A stretch of 64,000 nt of DNA from ASV31 sp965229765 (GCA_965229765.1 CBDDJT010000004.1:434001-498000); one strand, 5' to 3'; shown: positions 48,828 through 57,733, numbered from the stretch's first letter. The notes: generated by a model from the sequence alone, not told the origin. A program made the numbers and translations.

Positions 48828-49759
48828 CCGCTTCGCTCCATCAACACGGTCACATGCGCGGCCACGCTCGCCGCCAGCGCGTCCAGATCATATCCGCCCT
48901 CCAGCGTCGAGACCACGCGCCCCCCCGCGTGGGCATCCGCGATGTCGCAGATGCGCCCCGTGACCCACGCAAAATCGGACTCGGTCCACATCAGGTTGGC
49001 CAAGGGATCGGCCGCGTGGGCATCGAACCCGGCAGAGATCAGCACAAGCTGCGGCTCGAACTCGTCCAGTGCCGGCAGCACAACATCGTCATAGGCCCGC
49101 CGCATGGCGGCGGATCCGCTGCCGGGGTCCAGCGGAACGTTCAGGATGGTGCCATGGGCGCCAATCTCGGACGGGTGCCCCGTGCCTGGATAAAGCGGCA
49201 TCTGGTGGGTCGAGGCGAACAAGGCGCGCGACTCTGTCCAAAGCAGGTCTTGCGTGCCGTTGCCATGGTGAACGTCGAAATCCACCACCGCCACGCGTTC
49301 CAGCCCGTGATGGTCCAGCGCGCGCTTCGCCCCGATGGCGACGTTGCCGAACAGGCAAAAGCCCATCGCGCGCGCGGTTTCTGCATGGTGGCCCGGGGGG
49401 CGCATCGCATTGAACGCGCTGCCGGCCTGACCGCCCAGAACCGCATCGACGGCGGCCACCACGCCACCAACCGCCCGCATGGCAGCGTCCAGTGTCCCGG
49501 GCGAGGCATGGGTGTCCGGATCAAGCGGCACAGACCCGACAGCGGGAATCGCCCGCTCGATCCCCGCGACATAGTCGTCGGGGTGGCAGCGAAGAACATC
49601 CTCGCGTGCGGCCAGTGGCGCCTCGCGCCGATCAAGCGACGCAAAGGCCGGGGCGGACAGCGCCCGCATGACTGCGCGATAGCGGTCCACCCGTTCTGGG
49701 TGGCCCGGCGGTGTTTCATGACGCAGACTGTCGTCGTGGGAAAAAAGGATCGTGGTCAT
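48824..49759 (-). CDS. Histone deacetylase-family (acetylpolyamine amidohydrolase-like) protein
   Basis: Zinc hydrolase of 311 residues. Active-site landmarks are RPPGHHAE (paired His), VDFDVHHGNGTQ (zinc Asp and His), SAGFDAH (second zinc Asp) and LEGGYD. The family removes acetyl groups from lysine, polyamines or small molecules. It heads the operon with xseB, ispA and dxs. Its ATG (49757-49759) shares the palindrome CATG with the start of the gene on the opposite strand. Confidence 0.9.
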   Translation of the reverse strand: MTTILFSHDDSLRHETPPGHPERVDRYRAVMRALSAPAFASLDRREAPLAAREDVLRCHPDDYVAGIERAIPAVGSVPLDPDTHASPGTLDAAMRAVGGVVAAVDAVLGGQAGSAFNAMRPPGHHAETARAMGFCLFGNVAIGAKRALDHHGLERVAVVDFDVHHGNGTQDLLWTESRALFASTHQMPLYPGTGHPSEIGAHGTILNVPLDPGSGSAAMRRAYDDVVLPALDEFEPQLVLISAGFDAHAADPLANLMWTESDFAWVTGRICDIADAHAGGRVVSTLEGGYDLDALAASVAAHVTVLMERSG

Positions 49760-50309
49760 GTCGCAACCCAACCGGAAACGCCCCCTGCTGGCAAGATATC
49801 TCATGCTTGCGGCACTGGCCGCCTCTCCGGCGGCGGCGCAATCCGTTGCCTCGGACCTGAACGGGGACGGCCGGGCAGAAATCCTGATGCTGACCGGCAT
49901 GGACGACGGGCGCGCGGACCTGACGATCGACACCGGCGCCGGTCGTGTCGTCGCGCGCGACATCGCCTGGGTCGGCGGCATCGGCCAGCAGCCAGAGCTT
50001 TCGCTTGCCGCCAACGGCTCTGTCCGGCTGACCTCCATGAACGAGGCCATTGGCCGCAATCGCTGGCGTCTTGCGCTGACCATCGCGTATCGCGACGGGG
50101 CCTACCGCGTCGCAGGCTATACCTATGAATGGTACGATACGCTGAACCTGCCCGATCGCGGCACCTGCGATCTGAATCTTCTGACGGGCCGGGGATTTCT
50201 GACCATTGCCGATGGCCCCGCGCAGGCTGTCAGGACCAGTCTGCGCGCACGCCCTGTGACCGACTGGAAGGATGATGCCCCGATACCTGCGTCCTGCCGC
50301 CCGGGCTGA
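49758..50309 (+). CDS. Exported protein, unknown function
   Basis: A 183-residue protein with a signal peptide (LLARYLMLAALAASPAAAQ). The mature start SDLNGDGRAEILMLTGMDDG resembles a single FG-GAP/VCBS-type calcium-binding repeat. The rest is rich in beta strands, with two cysteines (GTCDLN and ASCRPG) near the end. AAAGGATCGTGGTC precedes the ATG at 49758. That start codon lies within the reverse start codon of the HDAC-like gene, so the two leaders overlap. I do not recognise the family. Confidence 0.7.
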   Translation: MSQPNRKRPLLARYLMLAALAASPAAAQSVASDLNGDGRAEILMLTGMDDGRADLTIDTGAGRVVARDIAWVGGIGQQPELSLAANGSVRLTSMNEAIGRNRWRLALTIAYRDGAYRVAGYTYEWYDTLNLPDRGTCDLNLLTGRGFLTIADGPAQAVRTSLRARPVTDWKDDAPIPASCRPG

Positions 50310-50356
50310 TCTCGCCCGCGACCCCGGCAACGGGCCCCGACCAAGGCGCCCTGCAA

Positions 50357-51034
50357 TCAGTCCGGAGAGAACAGATACCCCGCGCCGCGCACGGTCTGCA
50401 GGTATCGGGGCATCTTCGGGTCTGCCTCTATCTTGCGCCGCAGACGGGTGATCTGAACATCCACCGCCCGCTCCTGCGACTGCCCTCCGCCGCGCCCAAG
50501 GTCCGTGACCAGACGCTCGCGGCTCAGCGCCACACCGGGCCGCGCGGCGAAGATACGCATCAACAGGCTTTCGGTCGCCGTCAGTCGCACCGGGCTGTCG
50601 CCATGCCACATCTCGCCCCGATCCACATCGTAGACCAGCGCGCCAAGCCGCATCCGCCGCGGCGCGGCCGCCGTCGTGGGTCCGGGCCGGCGGTCAAGCC
50701 GGGCATTTATCCGCTCCAGCAGCGCGGCGGGCTCGAACGGCTTGGCAACCACATCCATTGGTTCCGGCCCCTCCAGCGTCGCGCCACCACCTGTCAAACC
50801 GATGACCGGGCAGGACGCGCGCGCGACCACCGCCGTCGCTTCGGGTGGGACGATTCCGTTTGCCGACAAGAGGACAAGGTCAAAGGCCAGCCCGTCCATC
50901 AGGCGCAGGCCATGTCCAGCAGATCGCGCCCCGGTCACCCAAAGCCCATGACGCGTCAGGTAGCGCATCAGCAGTTTGCGCAGATCCGCGTCATCCTCGA
51001 TCAAGAGAAGATGGGCCTCGTCGGCAAAACTCAT
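50357..51034 (-). CDS. petR: OmpR-type response regulator, PetR-like
   Basis: A 225-residue regulator with a receiver domain (1-115) and a winged helix (about 128-222, with LSRERLVTDLGRGGG and VDVQITRLRRKIE). Acidic Asp14 and Asp15 and the Lys in VAKPFEP are present, but the phosphorylated Asp is replaced by Ser57 (DLVLLSANG). It cannot be phosphorylated in the usual way. The pairing with a MarR-type gene matches petP-petR of Rhodobacter capsulatus, where PetR is needed for bc1 expression. That name is inferred from the pairing. Start overlaps petP as ATGA. Confidence 0.8.
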   Translation of the reverse strand: MSFADEAHLLLIEDDADLRKLLMRYLTRHGLWVTGARSAGHGLRLMDGLAFDLVLLSANGIVPPEATAVVARASCPVIGLTGGGATLEGPEPMDVVAKPFEPAALLERINARLDRRPGPTTAAAPRRMRLGALVYDVDRGEMWHGDSPVRLTATESLLMRIFAARPGVALSRERLVTDLGRGGGQSQERAVDVQITRLRRKIEADPKMPRYLQTVRGAGYLFSPD

Positions 51035-51543
51035 CCGCTGCTGTCCTTCAAAGCATTGAAATGCCGCCGCATCTCGGGGTCCATCATTGCTTCCAGCACA
51101 TGGCGGAACCCGGCCACCGCTTCTGGCCCGGCCGACCGGAACGCGCTGCGCATCCGGTTACGCTGGGCATCCGACAAACGCCGCTCCAGCGATGCGCCCT
51201 CGTCGGTCAGGTGCAGGTGGCGTTCACGCTTGTCCCGGTTGCCAACGCGGCTTTCGACCAGCCCGTCGTCTATCAGGGTGCGCAACACGCGGTTCAGCGA
51301 TTGCTTGGTCACGCCAAGTATGGACAGAAGATTGTTTACCGTGGTGCCAGGACTGCGATTGATGAAATGGATCGCCCGATGATGTGCCCGGCCATATCCC
51401 ATCTCGGAAAGGATCCGGTCAGGGTCGGCCGTGAAGCCGCGATAGGCGAAGAACATCGCCTCGATGCCCTTGCGCAGCTGGTCATCCGTCAGGAACAGCA
51501 GGTTTTCGCCGCCGGGTCCCCCCGGGCCACCGCCTTCGGCCAT
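51031..51543 (-). CDS. petP: MarR-family regulator, PetP-like
   Basis: A 170-residue MarR protein. The winged helix covers about 55-125, with TTVNNLLSILGVTKQSLNRVL and DDGLVESRVGNRDKRERHLHLT. ATG 51543 (MAEGG) was chosen because GGGAGGAG lies nine bases before it but touches the other ATG at 51552. It is coupled to petR. In Rhodobacter capsulatus PetP and PetR lie upstream of the bc1 genes. Here petABC is 20 kb away. Confidence 0.85.
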   Translation of the reverse strand: MAEGGGPGGPGGENLLFLTDDQLRKGIEAMFFAYRGFTADPDRILSEMGYGRAHHRAIHFINRSPGTTVNNLLSILGVTKQSLNRVLRTLIDDGLVESRVGNRDKRERHLHLTDEGASLERRLSDAQRNRMRSAFRSAGPEAVAGFRHVLEAMMDPEMRRHFNALKDSSG

Positions 51544-51573
51544 GGTGCCCATCTCCTCCCGCGTGTTCGGCTC

Positions 51574-51602
51574 AGTTTACGTCAGGCTTGTTGACATTCC
51601 AA
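51574..51602 (-). promoter_or_regulatory. Promoter of the petP-petR operon
   Basis: On the minus strand TTGGAA, 17 bases, TAAACT. The -35 box adjoins the ilvE -35 box, so the two promoters are back to back and overlapping. Confidence 0.6.
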
Positions 51603-51619
51603 CCCCCGGATGTTAGCAA
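51591..51619 (+). promoter_or_regulatory. Promoter of ilvE
   Basis: TTGACA, 17 bases, TAGCAA. A small inverted repeat GTTG-N6-CAAC (51590-51603) spans both -35 boxes and could bind PetP. Confidence 0.65.
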
Positions 51620-51709
51620 GTCGCTCGGTTTTTGCGCAACTTTCTGTCCGGTTCGGACCTAATGCGCGCAACTTCTGAAAAAGTCACGCGAAACTGAAAG
51701 GGGCGGGAC

Positions 51710-52579
51710 ATGGAAGGCGGATACGACGATCGCGACGGTTTCATCTGGCTGGATGGCAAGCTCGTGCCGTGGCGCGAGGCGAATGTGCACGTTCTCAGCC
51801 ACGCGATGCACTATGCCTCGTCGGTATTCGAGGGCGAGCGCGCCTATGGCGGCAAGATCTTTCTCAGCCGCGCGCATTCCGAACGCCTGCGCTTTTCCGG
51901 TGACCAGCTTGACATGCCGATCCCCTACACGGTGGATGAGATCGAGGCCGCGAAATACGAAGTCCTGAAGGCCAACAACCTGACCGATGCCTATGTCCGC
52001 GCGGTCGCGTGGCGCGGCGCGGGTCCCGACATGGGTGTCAGCTCGGCCCGCAACCCGGTGCGCATGGCCGTCGCCGCGTGGGAATGGGGCGCCTATTACG
52101 GCGGCGCCAAGTTCAAGGGCGCAAAGCTCGACATCTCCAAGTGGAAGCGTCCCAGCCCCGAAACGATCCCCGTCCACGCCAAGGCCGCCGGGCTTTATAT
52201 GATCTGCACCACGTCCAAGCACGCCGCAGAGGCCAAGGGATGCTCTGACGCTCTGTTCATGGACTACCGCGGCTACGTGGCCGAAGCGACAGGCGCGAAC
52301 ATCTTCTTCGTTCAGGACGGAGAGGTGCACACCCCGCTGGCCGATTGCTTCCTCAATGGTCTGACCCGCCAGACGGTCATCGGGATGCTCAAGGACCGGC
52401 AGGTCAAGGTCCACGAACGCCGGATCGAGCCGGCCGAGATGGAAGGCTTTCAGCAGTGCTGGCTGACCGGCACCGCGGCAGAGGTCACGCCCGTAGGCCA
52501 GATCGGCGACTATAGCTTCGAGGTCGGCGCCCTGACCCGCGACGTCGCGGAAAGCTACGAGAAACTGGTGCGCGCCTGA
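51710..52579 (+). CDS. ilvE: Branched-chain amino acid aminotransferase
   Basis: Pyridoxal-phosphate enzyme of 289 residues, fold type IV. It carries out the last step of leucine, isoleucine and valine synthesis. The catalytic Lys lies in IPVHAKAAGLYM (about 160). The phosphate and substrate motifs GYVAEATGANIFFV and WLTGTAAEVTPVGQI are complete. ATG 51710 follows AAAGGGGCGGGAC. It is divergent from petP and monocistronic. Confidence 0.95.
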   Translation: MEGGYDDRDGFIWLDGKLVPWREANVHVLSHAMHYASSVFEGERAYGGKIFLSRAHSERLRFSGDQLDMPIPYTVDEIEAAKYEVLKANNLTDAYVRAVAWRGAGPDMGVSSARNPVRMAVAAWEWGAYYGGAKFKGAKLDISKWKRPSPETIPVHAKAAGLYMICTTSKHAAEAKGCSDALFMDYRGYVAEATGANIFFVQDGEVHTPLADCFLNGLTRQTVIGMLKDRQVKVHERRIEPAEMEGFQQCWLTGTAAEVTPVGQIGDYSFEVGALTRDVAESYEKLVRA

Positions 52580-52650
52580 TCCGGCGCCGATAGAACCCAC
52601 GGTTCGACAAAGGACAACATGGCCGCTCTCCGGGGTTTCCGGGGGGCGGT

Positions 52651-53559
52651 CTACATTTCCTTGGCGCTTACCTTTCGCTCTGCCGTTCGCTTCAGGCCCA
52701 GCTGGCGTTCCCGCAGTACGATCGCCACACCTGCCGTGATGATAAGCGCCGCGCCCCCCAGCATCGGCAGCGTCGGGACTTCGTCGAAAAAGACGAACCC
52801 GACGATGATCGCCCACAGCATCGAGATGTAGGTGAACGGCGCCAGCGTGCTGGCATCGGCGAACTTGTAGCTGCCCGTCAGGATGATCTGGCCAACGCCG
52901 CCGATCATTCCCGCGCCGATAAGCAGCGCCCAGTCCCACCCCACCGGCCACGCCCAGCCGAAGGGCACGCTGACAAGAGCCAGAAGCGCGGCGGTCAGCG
53001 TGAAATAGAACACGATCGCTTCAGTCCGCTCGACTTCGGACATGCTCTTGATAAAAACCTGCGCCAGCGCCGCGAAGGTCGCCGATGCCAGGGTGACCAA
53101 GGCCCCGAACAGCGCGCCATCGCCACTGGCAAAGGTCAGGCGCGGCCACATCACGATGGTTACACCCACCAACCCCACCATCACCGCGGTGATCCGCACC
53201 ATCCGCAGACGCTCGCCCAGTATGACGGCAGCGAAAATCACGATCAGGATCGGCGTCGCGAACCGGATCGCCGTGACCTCTGGCAGGGGAAGATAGTGCA
53301 GCCCCGCGAATCCCAACCCCATCGCAGTCGTTCCCGCCATTGCGCGCAACGCGTGGCCGCGCCAGTTCTGCGTGCGCAACCCGGCGGGAAACTGTCCTTG
53401 CACCAGAAGCCAGCCGATGATGACCGGCAATGCAAAAAAAGCGCGAAAGAAGACCGCCTGCCCGGCGGGCACGCCCGGCACGGCCTTGATCATGGCCGTC
53501 ATCACCAGAAACAGCGAGATGGCCGTCATCATCATGAGAATGCCGCGCAGCGGCTGCAT
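52651..53559 (-). CDS. EamA/DMT-family transporter
   Basis: A 302-residue transporter with ten predicted helices. EamA repeat 1 includes AGQAVFFRAFFALPVIIGWLL, repeat 2 FADASTLAPFTYISMLWAI and FFDEVPTLPMLGGAALI. The C-terminal tail is basic (LKRTAERKVSAKEM). It probably exports a metabolite, substrate unknown. It is not a close copy of the EamA gene at 38365. It converges on ilvE. Confidence 0.88.
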   Translation of the reverse strand: MQPLRGILMMMTAISLFLVMTAMIKAVPGVPAGQAVFFRAFFALPVIIGWLLVQGQFPAGLRTQNWRGHALRAMAGTTAMGLGFAGLHYLPLPEVTAIRFATPILIVIFAAVILGERLRMVRITAVMVGLVGVTIVMWPRLTFASGDGALFGALVTLASATFAALAQVFIKSMSEVERTEAIVFYFTLTAALLALVSVPFGWAWPVGWDWALLIGAGMIGGVGQIILTGSYKFADASTLAPFTYISMLWAIIVGFVFFDEVPTLPMLGGAALIITAGVAIVLRERQLGLKRTAERKVSAKEM

Positions 53560-53624
53560 CGGGGGGGCTCCACCAGACCTGGTAAATGCGGTCTAGCCGA
53601 GCCCCGACACCCATTACAATGGCC

Positions 53625-53822
53625 TCAGGCCAGGTAACCGCGCTCAATTCGAAGGTATTGTTTCACACGCGCCGGATCGACCGGCCCCTTGCGGCGGCGC
53701 GCAAGCGTGCGTGCTGCGGGGTGCTGCCCTTCTCCGGCCTTGATGCGGTCAAGGGCGGAAAATCGCTTGGGCTGTTCGGCCGATGTGGCCGGATGACCCT
53801 GATCGAGTGGATGGCGGCTCAT
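53625..53822 (-). CDS. Small protein, unknown function
   Basis: A 65-residue, strongly charged protein with no signal or membrane segment. The middle holds RFSALDRIKAGEGQHPAART and the end VKQYLRIERGYLA. ATG 53822 follows CAGGAGGACGAC, a strong ribosome site. That site is the main support for a real gene. Family not recognised. Confidence 0.6.
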   Translation of the reverse strand: MSRHPLDQGHPATSAEQPKRFSALDRIKAGEGQHPAARTLARRRKGPVDPARVKQYLRIERGYLA

Positions 53823-53967
53823 GTCGTCCTCCTGTTTCGTGTCGGGTATTCCCCAATTCTGCGACATCGCAGGCATGTCCGGCAAGCGTTGCCGGGATCC
53901 GGTCGTTTGACATTGACCTGCATCATGCCTCCGCTACCCTCTCGCAGAACAGTTTTGGAGTTGTTTC

Positions 53968-54549
53968 ATGTCCCGTATCGTCAACATAACGGTTCTTCTT
54001 GCTCTGGCCGCCACGCCCGCCCTCGCACATGAGGGCGAGGGGATCGCCGGCGGCTTTATCAGCGGCCTGACCCATCCGATCTTCGGTTGGGACCACGTCG
54101 TGGCGATGGTTGCGGTCGGTCTCTGGGGCGCATTCCTTGGAAAACCGGCAATCTGGATCCTGCCCATCGTCTTTCCGCTGGTCATGGCAGTGGGTGCGGC
54201 CATGGGTGTTGCCGGCATTCCGGTTCCGCAGGTGGAAACCGGGATCGCACTTTCAGGCGTGGTGCTGGGTCTTCTGGTCGCGCTTGCCGTCAAGGCGCCG
54301 CTTTGGGTCGCGTCCGTCGTGGTGGGCATCTTCGCGATCTTTCACGGGCATGCCCACGGCACGGAACTGCCGGCCGCCGCGAACCCTGCCGCATATGCCG
54401 TAGGCTTCGTGATCTCGACGGGGCTTCTGCATATGGCAGGCATCGCGTTCGGTTATCTGACCGCGCTGCCGATGGGCACCTATGCCGTTCGGGCCGCTGG
54501 CGTTGTGATCGCCGCCGTGGGCGCCGCCTTCCTCGCCGGCATCGCATGA
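53968..54549 (+). CDS. HupE/UreJ-family protein
   Basis: Membrane protein of 193 residues with a signal peptide ending ALAHEGEG and about six helices. Family motifs are GGFISGLTHPIFGWDHVVAMVAVGLW in parts and IFHGHAHGTELP, where the histidines probably bind nickel or cobalt. HupE and UreJ take part in nickel uptake for hydrogenase or urease. No such enzyme lies in the window. Its stop overlaps the next gene as ATGA. Confidence 0.9.
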   Translation: MSRIVNITVLLALAATPALAHEGEGIAGGFISGLTHPIFGWDHVVAMVAVGLWGAFLGKPAIWILPIVFPLVMAVGAAMGVAGIPVPQVETGIALSGVVLGLLVALAVKAPLWVASVVVGIFAIFHGHAHGTELPAAANPAAYAVGFVISTGLLHMAGIAFGYLTALPMGTYAVRAAGVVIAAVGAAFLAGIA

Positions 54550-55151
54550 TCCGCACGCTGGCCGGGGCGGCCGCGCTTTGGGCGCTGGCGGCACCGGCCC
54601 ATGCACATGCGTTTCGCACGGGGGCGGACGCCTATGCCCAGTTCCTCGAAGGCGCGGGGGTGCCGCTTGGCGATCCCGCGATCCTGCTGGGGCTTCTTCC
54701 GCTGGGGGTGCTGCTTGGGCTTTGGCGCACGGATGGAATGCCCGCCGTCTGGCCCGGCTTCATCGCCGGGCTTGTGCTTGGACTTGCCTTGGCCCCGGCC
54801 CTGCCCGAAGGGATCACGCTGGTGCCTCTGGCCATCGGCCTGATGGCCGCAGTCCTGGGTGCCGCCGCGCTTGAGTATCCGCGCCTGCCCCTGACGCTTT
54901 TCGCGGGTCTGACCGGGGCCGCGGCTGGCGCAACGGCGCTTTCTGGACACGCATGGGGAGAACTGCCGCCAACGATCCACGCCGGCGTCTTCCTTGGCAC
55001 ACACCTTGCCGTGGTCCTGCCCGCCGCGCTTGTCGTCACGACCCGACAGGCAATCAGCGCCGGCTGGCTCCGGCTTGGCTGGCGCATCGCGGCATCGTGG
55101 CTGGGCGCCATGGCAATGATGTTCGGCGCCTTCCAGTTCGCCCCCGCCTGA
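54546..55151 (+). CDS. HupE/UreJ-like membrane protein, diverged
   Basis: A 201-residue membrane protein with a signal ending HAHAF and about six helices. It has the size and layout of HupE, and it starts on the stop of the HupE gene (ATGA), so it was probably made by duplication. The metal motif HPIFGWDH is not seen. GVPLGDPAILLGLLPLGVLLGL takes the place of the first helices. The two may work as a pair. Substrate unknown. Confidence 0.7.
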   Translation: MIRTLAGAAALWALAAPAHAHAFRTGADAYAQFLEGAGVPLGDPAILLGLLPLGVLLGLWRTDGMPAVWPGFIAGLVLGLALAPALPEGITLVPLAIGLMAAVLGAAALEYPRLPLTLFAGLTGAAAGATALSGHAWGELPPTIHAGVFLGTHLAVVLPAALVVTTRQAISAGWLRLGWRIAASWLGAMAMMFGAFQFAPA

Positions 55152-55211
55152 TCCCCCCTTGGTATCGGGTCGCGGAATGCGTATCTCGGCCCAAGCGACA
55201 AGGGATACACC

Positions 55212-56534
55212 ATGACAGACCTCACCCCCCGGGAAATCGTAAGCGAGCTTGACCGGTTCATCATCGGCCAGAACGATGCCAAGCGTGCGGTTGCCGTCGC
55301 GCTGCGCAACCGCTGGCGCCGCAAGCAGCTGGGCGACGACCTGCGGGAAGAGGTCTATCCAAAGAACATTCTGATGATCGGCCCGACCGGCGTCGGCAAG
55401 ACAGAGATCAGCCGCAGACTTGCCAAGCTGGCCCGTGCGCCGTTCATCAAGGTCGAGGCAACCAAGTTCACAGAGGTGGGCTATGTGGGCCGCGACGTGG
55501 AACAGATCGTGCGCGACCTTGCCGATACAGCTGTCGCCATGATCCGCGACCACATGCGCGAGGACGTGAGGACGCGCGCGCACGAGGCCGCCGAAGAGCG
55601 CGTGATAGAGGCCATCGCAGGCAGCGATGCCCGCAGCGCCACCCGAGAGATGTTCCGCAAGAAGCTGAAATCGGGAGAGCTCGACGATACCGTGATCGAA
55701 CTTGAAGTCGCGGACAGCACCAATCCGCTTCAGATGTTCCCGATCCCCGGCCAGCCGCCCGGCAGCATGGGCCCGGGCATGGGCGGGATGATGAATCTTG
55801 GCGACATCTTCGGCAAGGCCTTTGGCGGGCGGACCGTGCGCAAGAAGCTGACCGTTGCCGAAAGCTACGAGATCCTGATCGGGGAAGAGGCCGACAAGCT
55901 TCTTGACGACGAAGCCGTGAACCGCGCCGCGCTAGAGGCCGTGGAACAGAACGGCATCGTCTTTCTGGACGAGATCGACAAGGTCGCCACCCGGCAGGAC
56001 ACCCGCGGCGGAGAGGTCAGCCGCGAAGGCGTCCAGCGCGACCTTCTGCCCCTGATCGAGGGCACGACGGTCAGCACGAAGTATGGCCCGGTCAAGACGG
56101 ACCATATCCTTTTCATTGCATCCGGCGCCTTCCACATCGCCAAACCCTCCGACCTGTTGCCGGAACTTCAGGGCCGCCTGCCGATCCGCGTCGAACTGCG
56201 CCCCCTGACAGAACACGACTTCGTGCGCATCCTGACGGAAACCGACAACGCCCTGACACGGCAATACACCGCCCTGATGGCAACCGAAGAGGTCACCGTC
56301 ACCTTCTCGGAAGACGGGATCGCCGCGCTCGCCAAGATCGCGGCGGACGTGAACCAGTCGGTCGAGAACATCGGCGCGCGCAGGCTTTACACGGTGATGG
56401 AAAGGGTGTTCGAGGAACTCAGCTTCACCGCGCCCGACAGGTCGGGCGACGCTGTCACCGTTGACGCCGGTTTTGTCGAAAAGAACCTGGGCGACCTGAC
56501 ACGATCCGCCGATCTAAGCCGATACGTGCTTTAA
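55212..56534 (+). CDS. hslU: HslU ATPase of the HslUV protease
   Basis: AAA+ unfoldase of 440 residues that feeds proteins to the HslV peptidase. Walker A is GPTGVGKT (57-64). The I domain (about 110-240) contains the Gly/Met-rich GSMGPGMGGMMN. Walker B is IVFLDEIDKVA, and the C-terminal DLSRYVL is the tail that docks in HslV. HslV is not adjacent, whereas in many bacteria it directly precedes hslU. Confidence 0.97.
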   Translation: MTDLTPREIVSELDRFIIGQNDAKRAVAVALRNRWRRKQLGDDLREEVYPKNILMIGPTGVGKTEISRRLAKLARAPFIKVEATKFTEVGYVGRDVEQIVRDLADTAVAMIRDHMREDVRTRAHEAAEERVIEAIAGSDARSATREMFRKKLKSGELDDTVIELEVADSTNPLQMFPIPGQPPGSMGPGMGGMMNLGDIFGKAFGGRTVRKKLTVAESYEILIGEEADKLLDDEAVNRAALEAVEQNGIVFLDEIDKVATRQDTRGGEVSREGVQRDLLPLIEGTTVSTKYGPVKTDHILFIASGAFHIAKPSDLLPELQGRLPIRVELRPLTEHDFVRILTETDNALTRQYTALMATEEVTVTFSEDGIAALAKIAADVNQSVENIGARRLYTVMERVFEELSFTAPDRSGDAVTVDAGFVEKNLGDLTRSADLSRYVL

Positions 56535-56594
56535 ACCATGGCGCGAGTCGCCGCGGTTTCGTAGACTTCATGAATAGGCATAGGAGCAGTCATC

Positions 56595-57695
56595 GTGCCG
56601 CGTCTTCCGGTCATCCTTCTGGTTGTGCTTTGCGCGGCCTGCGCACCGCGTGCCGCACTGGTGCGTGTGCCGGATACCGCATCGCGTGATCTGGTGACCG
56701 AACGCGTCTTCGTGGCCACAACCCGCGCGCTGGACGAAACCGGGCAGTTCGGGGGCGAAAGGTCGCCAAACGCGGCCTACCTGCATGTGGACATATCCGT
56801 GCCGCCAAACCGCGAAGAAGGCAGCCTGTCTTGGCCCAACGGCGATCCATCGCCAGACACCGACTTCCTTGCCACCGGCGCCGTCAACCATCCTGATGCC
56901 GCCGCGTTCCGCACCAATGTCGCCGCTGCGCTCCGCGAAACCCCCGGATCCGCCCAAGAGGCGATCATCTACATCCACGGGTTCAACAACAACTTCGCCG
57001 ACGGTGTGCTGCGCATCGCCCAACTGATGCATGATTTCAGCCTGCCGGGCGTGGGCATCCACTATTCATGGCCAAGCCTCGGCAACCCGCTGGGCTATGT
57101 CCATGACCGCGACAGCACGCTCTTTGGCCGCGACGGGCTGGAAGACCTCATCGCGCAGGTAGAGGCGGCCGGCGCCACCCGCATCATCCTTGTCGCGCAT
57201 TCCATCGGGTCGCTTCTGACGATGGAAACGCTGCGCCAGATGGCCATCGCCCGCCCGGGCAGCGTCGCCAGCCGCATCGGCGGGGTCGTCCTCGTCTCGC
57301 CCGATATCGACGTCGACGTGTTCCGCAGCCAGGCCGCGCGCATCGGCACGTTGCCGCAGCCCTTCGGCATCTTCGTGTCGAAACGCGACCGTGCGCTCGC
57401 GCTTTCGGCCCGCCTGTCCGGCGACGGCTATCGTTTGGGAAACCTCGGCAACGTCGATGAGGTGTCCGATCTGGACGTCACGATCATCGACCTGACGAAC
57501 TACTCCACCGGGCTTGGCCATTTCACCGCCGGATCCTCGCCACTGGTGATCGAGATCTTCAAGCGTGCCGGTGATTTCGACACCGCCTTCAGCGGTGACG
57601 CGGCCGGACAATCGGGGATCCTTCCGGGCGCGGTCCTGACGGTCCAGGACGCCACGCAGATTATCCTCTCGCCGATCACCAGCCTTACACAATAG
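56595..57695 (+). CDS. DUF900 alpha/beta hydrolase, probable lipoprotein
   Basis: A 366-residue protein with an N-terminal signal and a lipobox-like LCAAC (Cys16), suggesting lipid anchoring. The hydrolase domain (from about 115) has IIYIHGFNNNFADG (oxyanion), the nucleophile Ser203 in LVAHSIGSLL, and later Asp and His candidates in SPDIDVDV and GLGHFTAGS. The GTG at 56595 follows TAGGAGCAGTCATC. Enzyme target unknown, probably an ester. Confidence 0.85.
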   Translation: MPRLPVILLVVLCAACAPRAALVRVPDTASRDLVTERVFVATTRALDETGQFGGERSPNAAYLHVDISVPPNREEGSLSWPNGDPSPDTDFLATGAVNHPDAAAFRTNVAAALRETPGSAQEAIIYIHGFNNNFADGVLRIAQLMHDFSLPGVGIHYSWPSLGNPLGYVHDRDSTLFGRDGLEDLIAQVEAAGATRIILVAHSIGSLLTMETLRQMAIARPGSVASRIGGVVLVSPDIDVDVFRSQAARIGTLPQPFGIFVSKRDRALALSARLSGDGYRLGNLGNVDEVSDLDVTIIDLTNYSTGLGHFTAGSSPLVIEIFKRAGDFDTAFSGDAAGQSGILPGAVLTVQDATQIILSPITSLTQ

Positions 57696-57733
57696 GGCTT
57701 TCCAAGACACGCGTTCTGCGAAACAGAAAGCGT

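Noticed and set aside
49760..50083. N-terminal extension of the HDAC-like protein
   Set aside because: It covers the exported protein gene on the other strand and has no family match. The fold begins at MTTILFSHDD.
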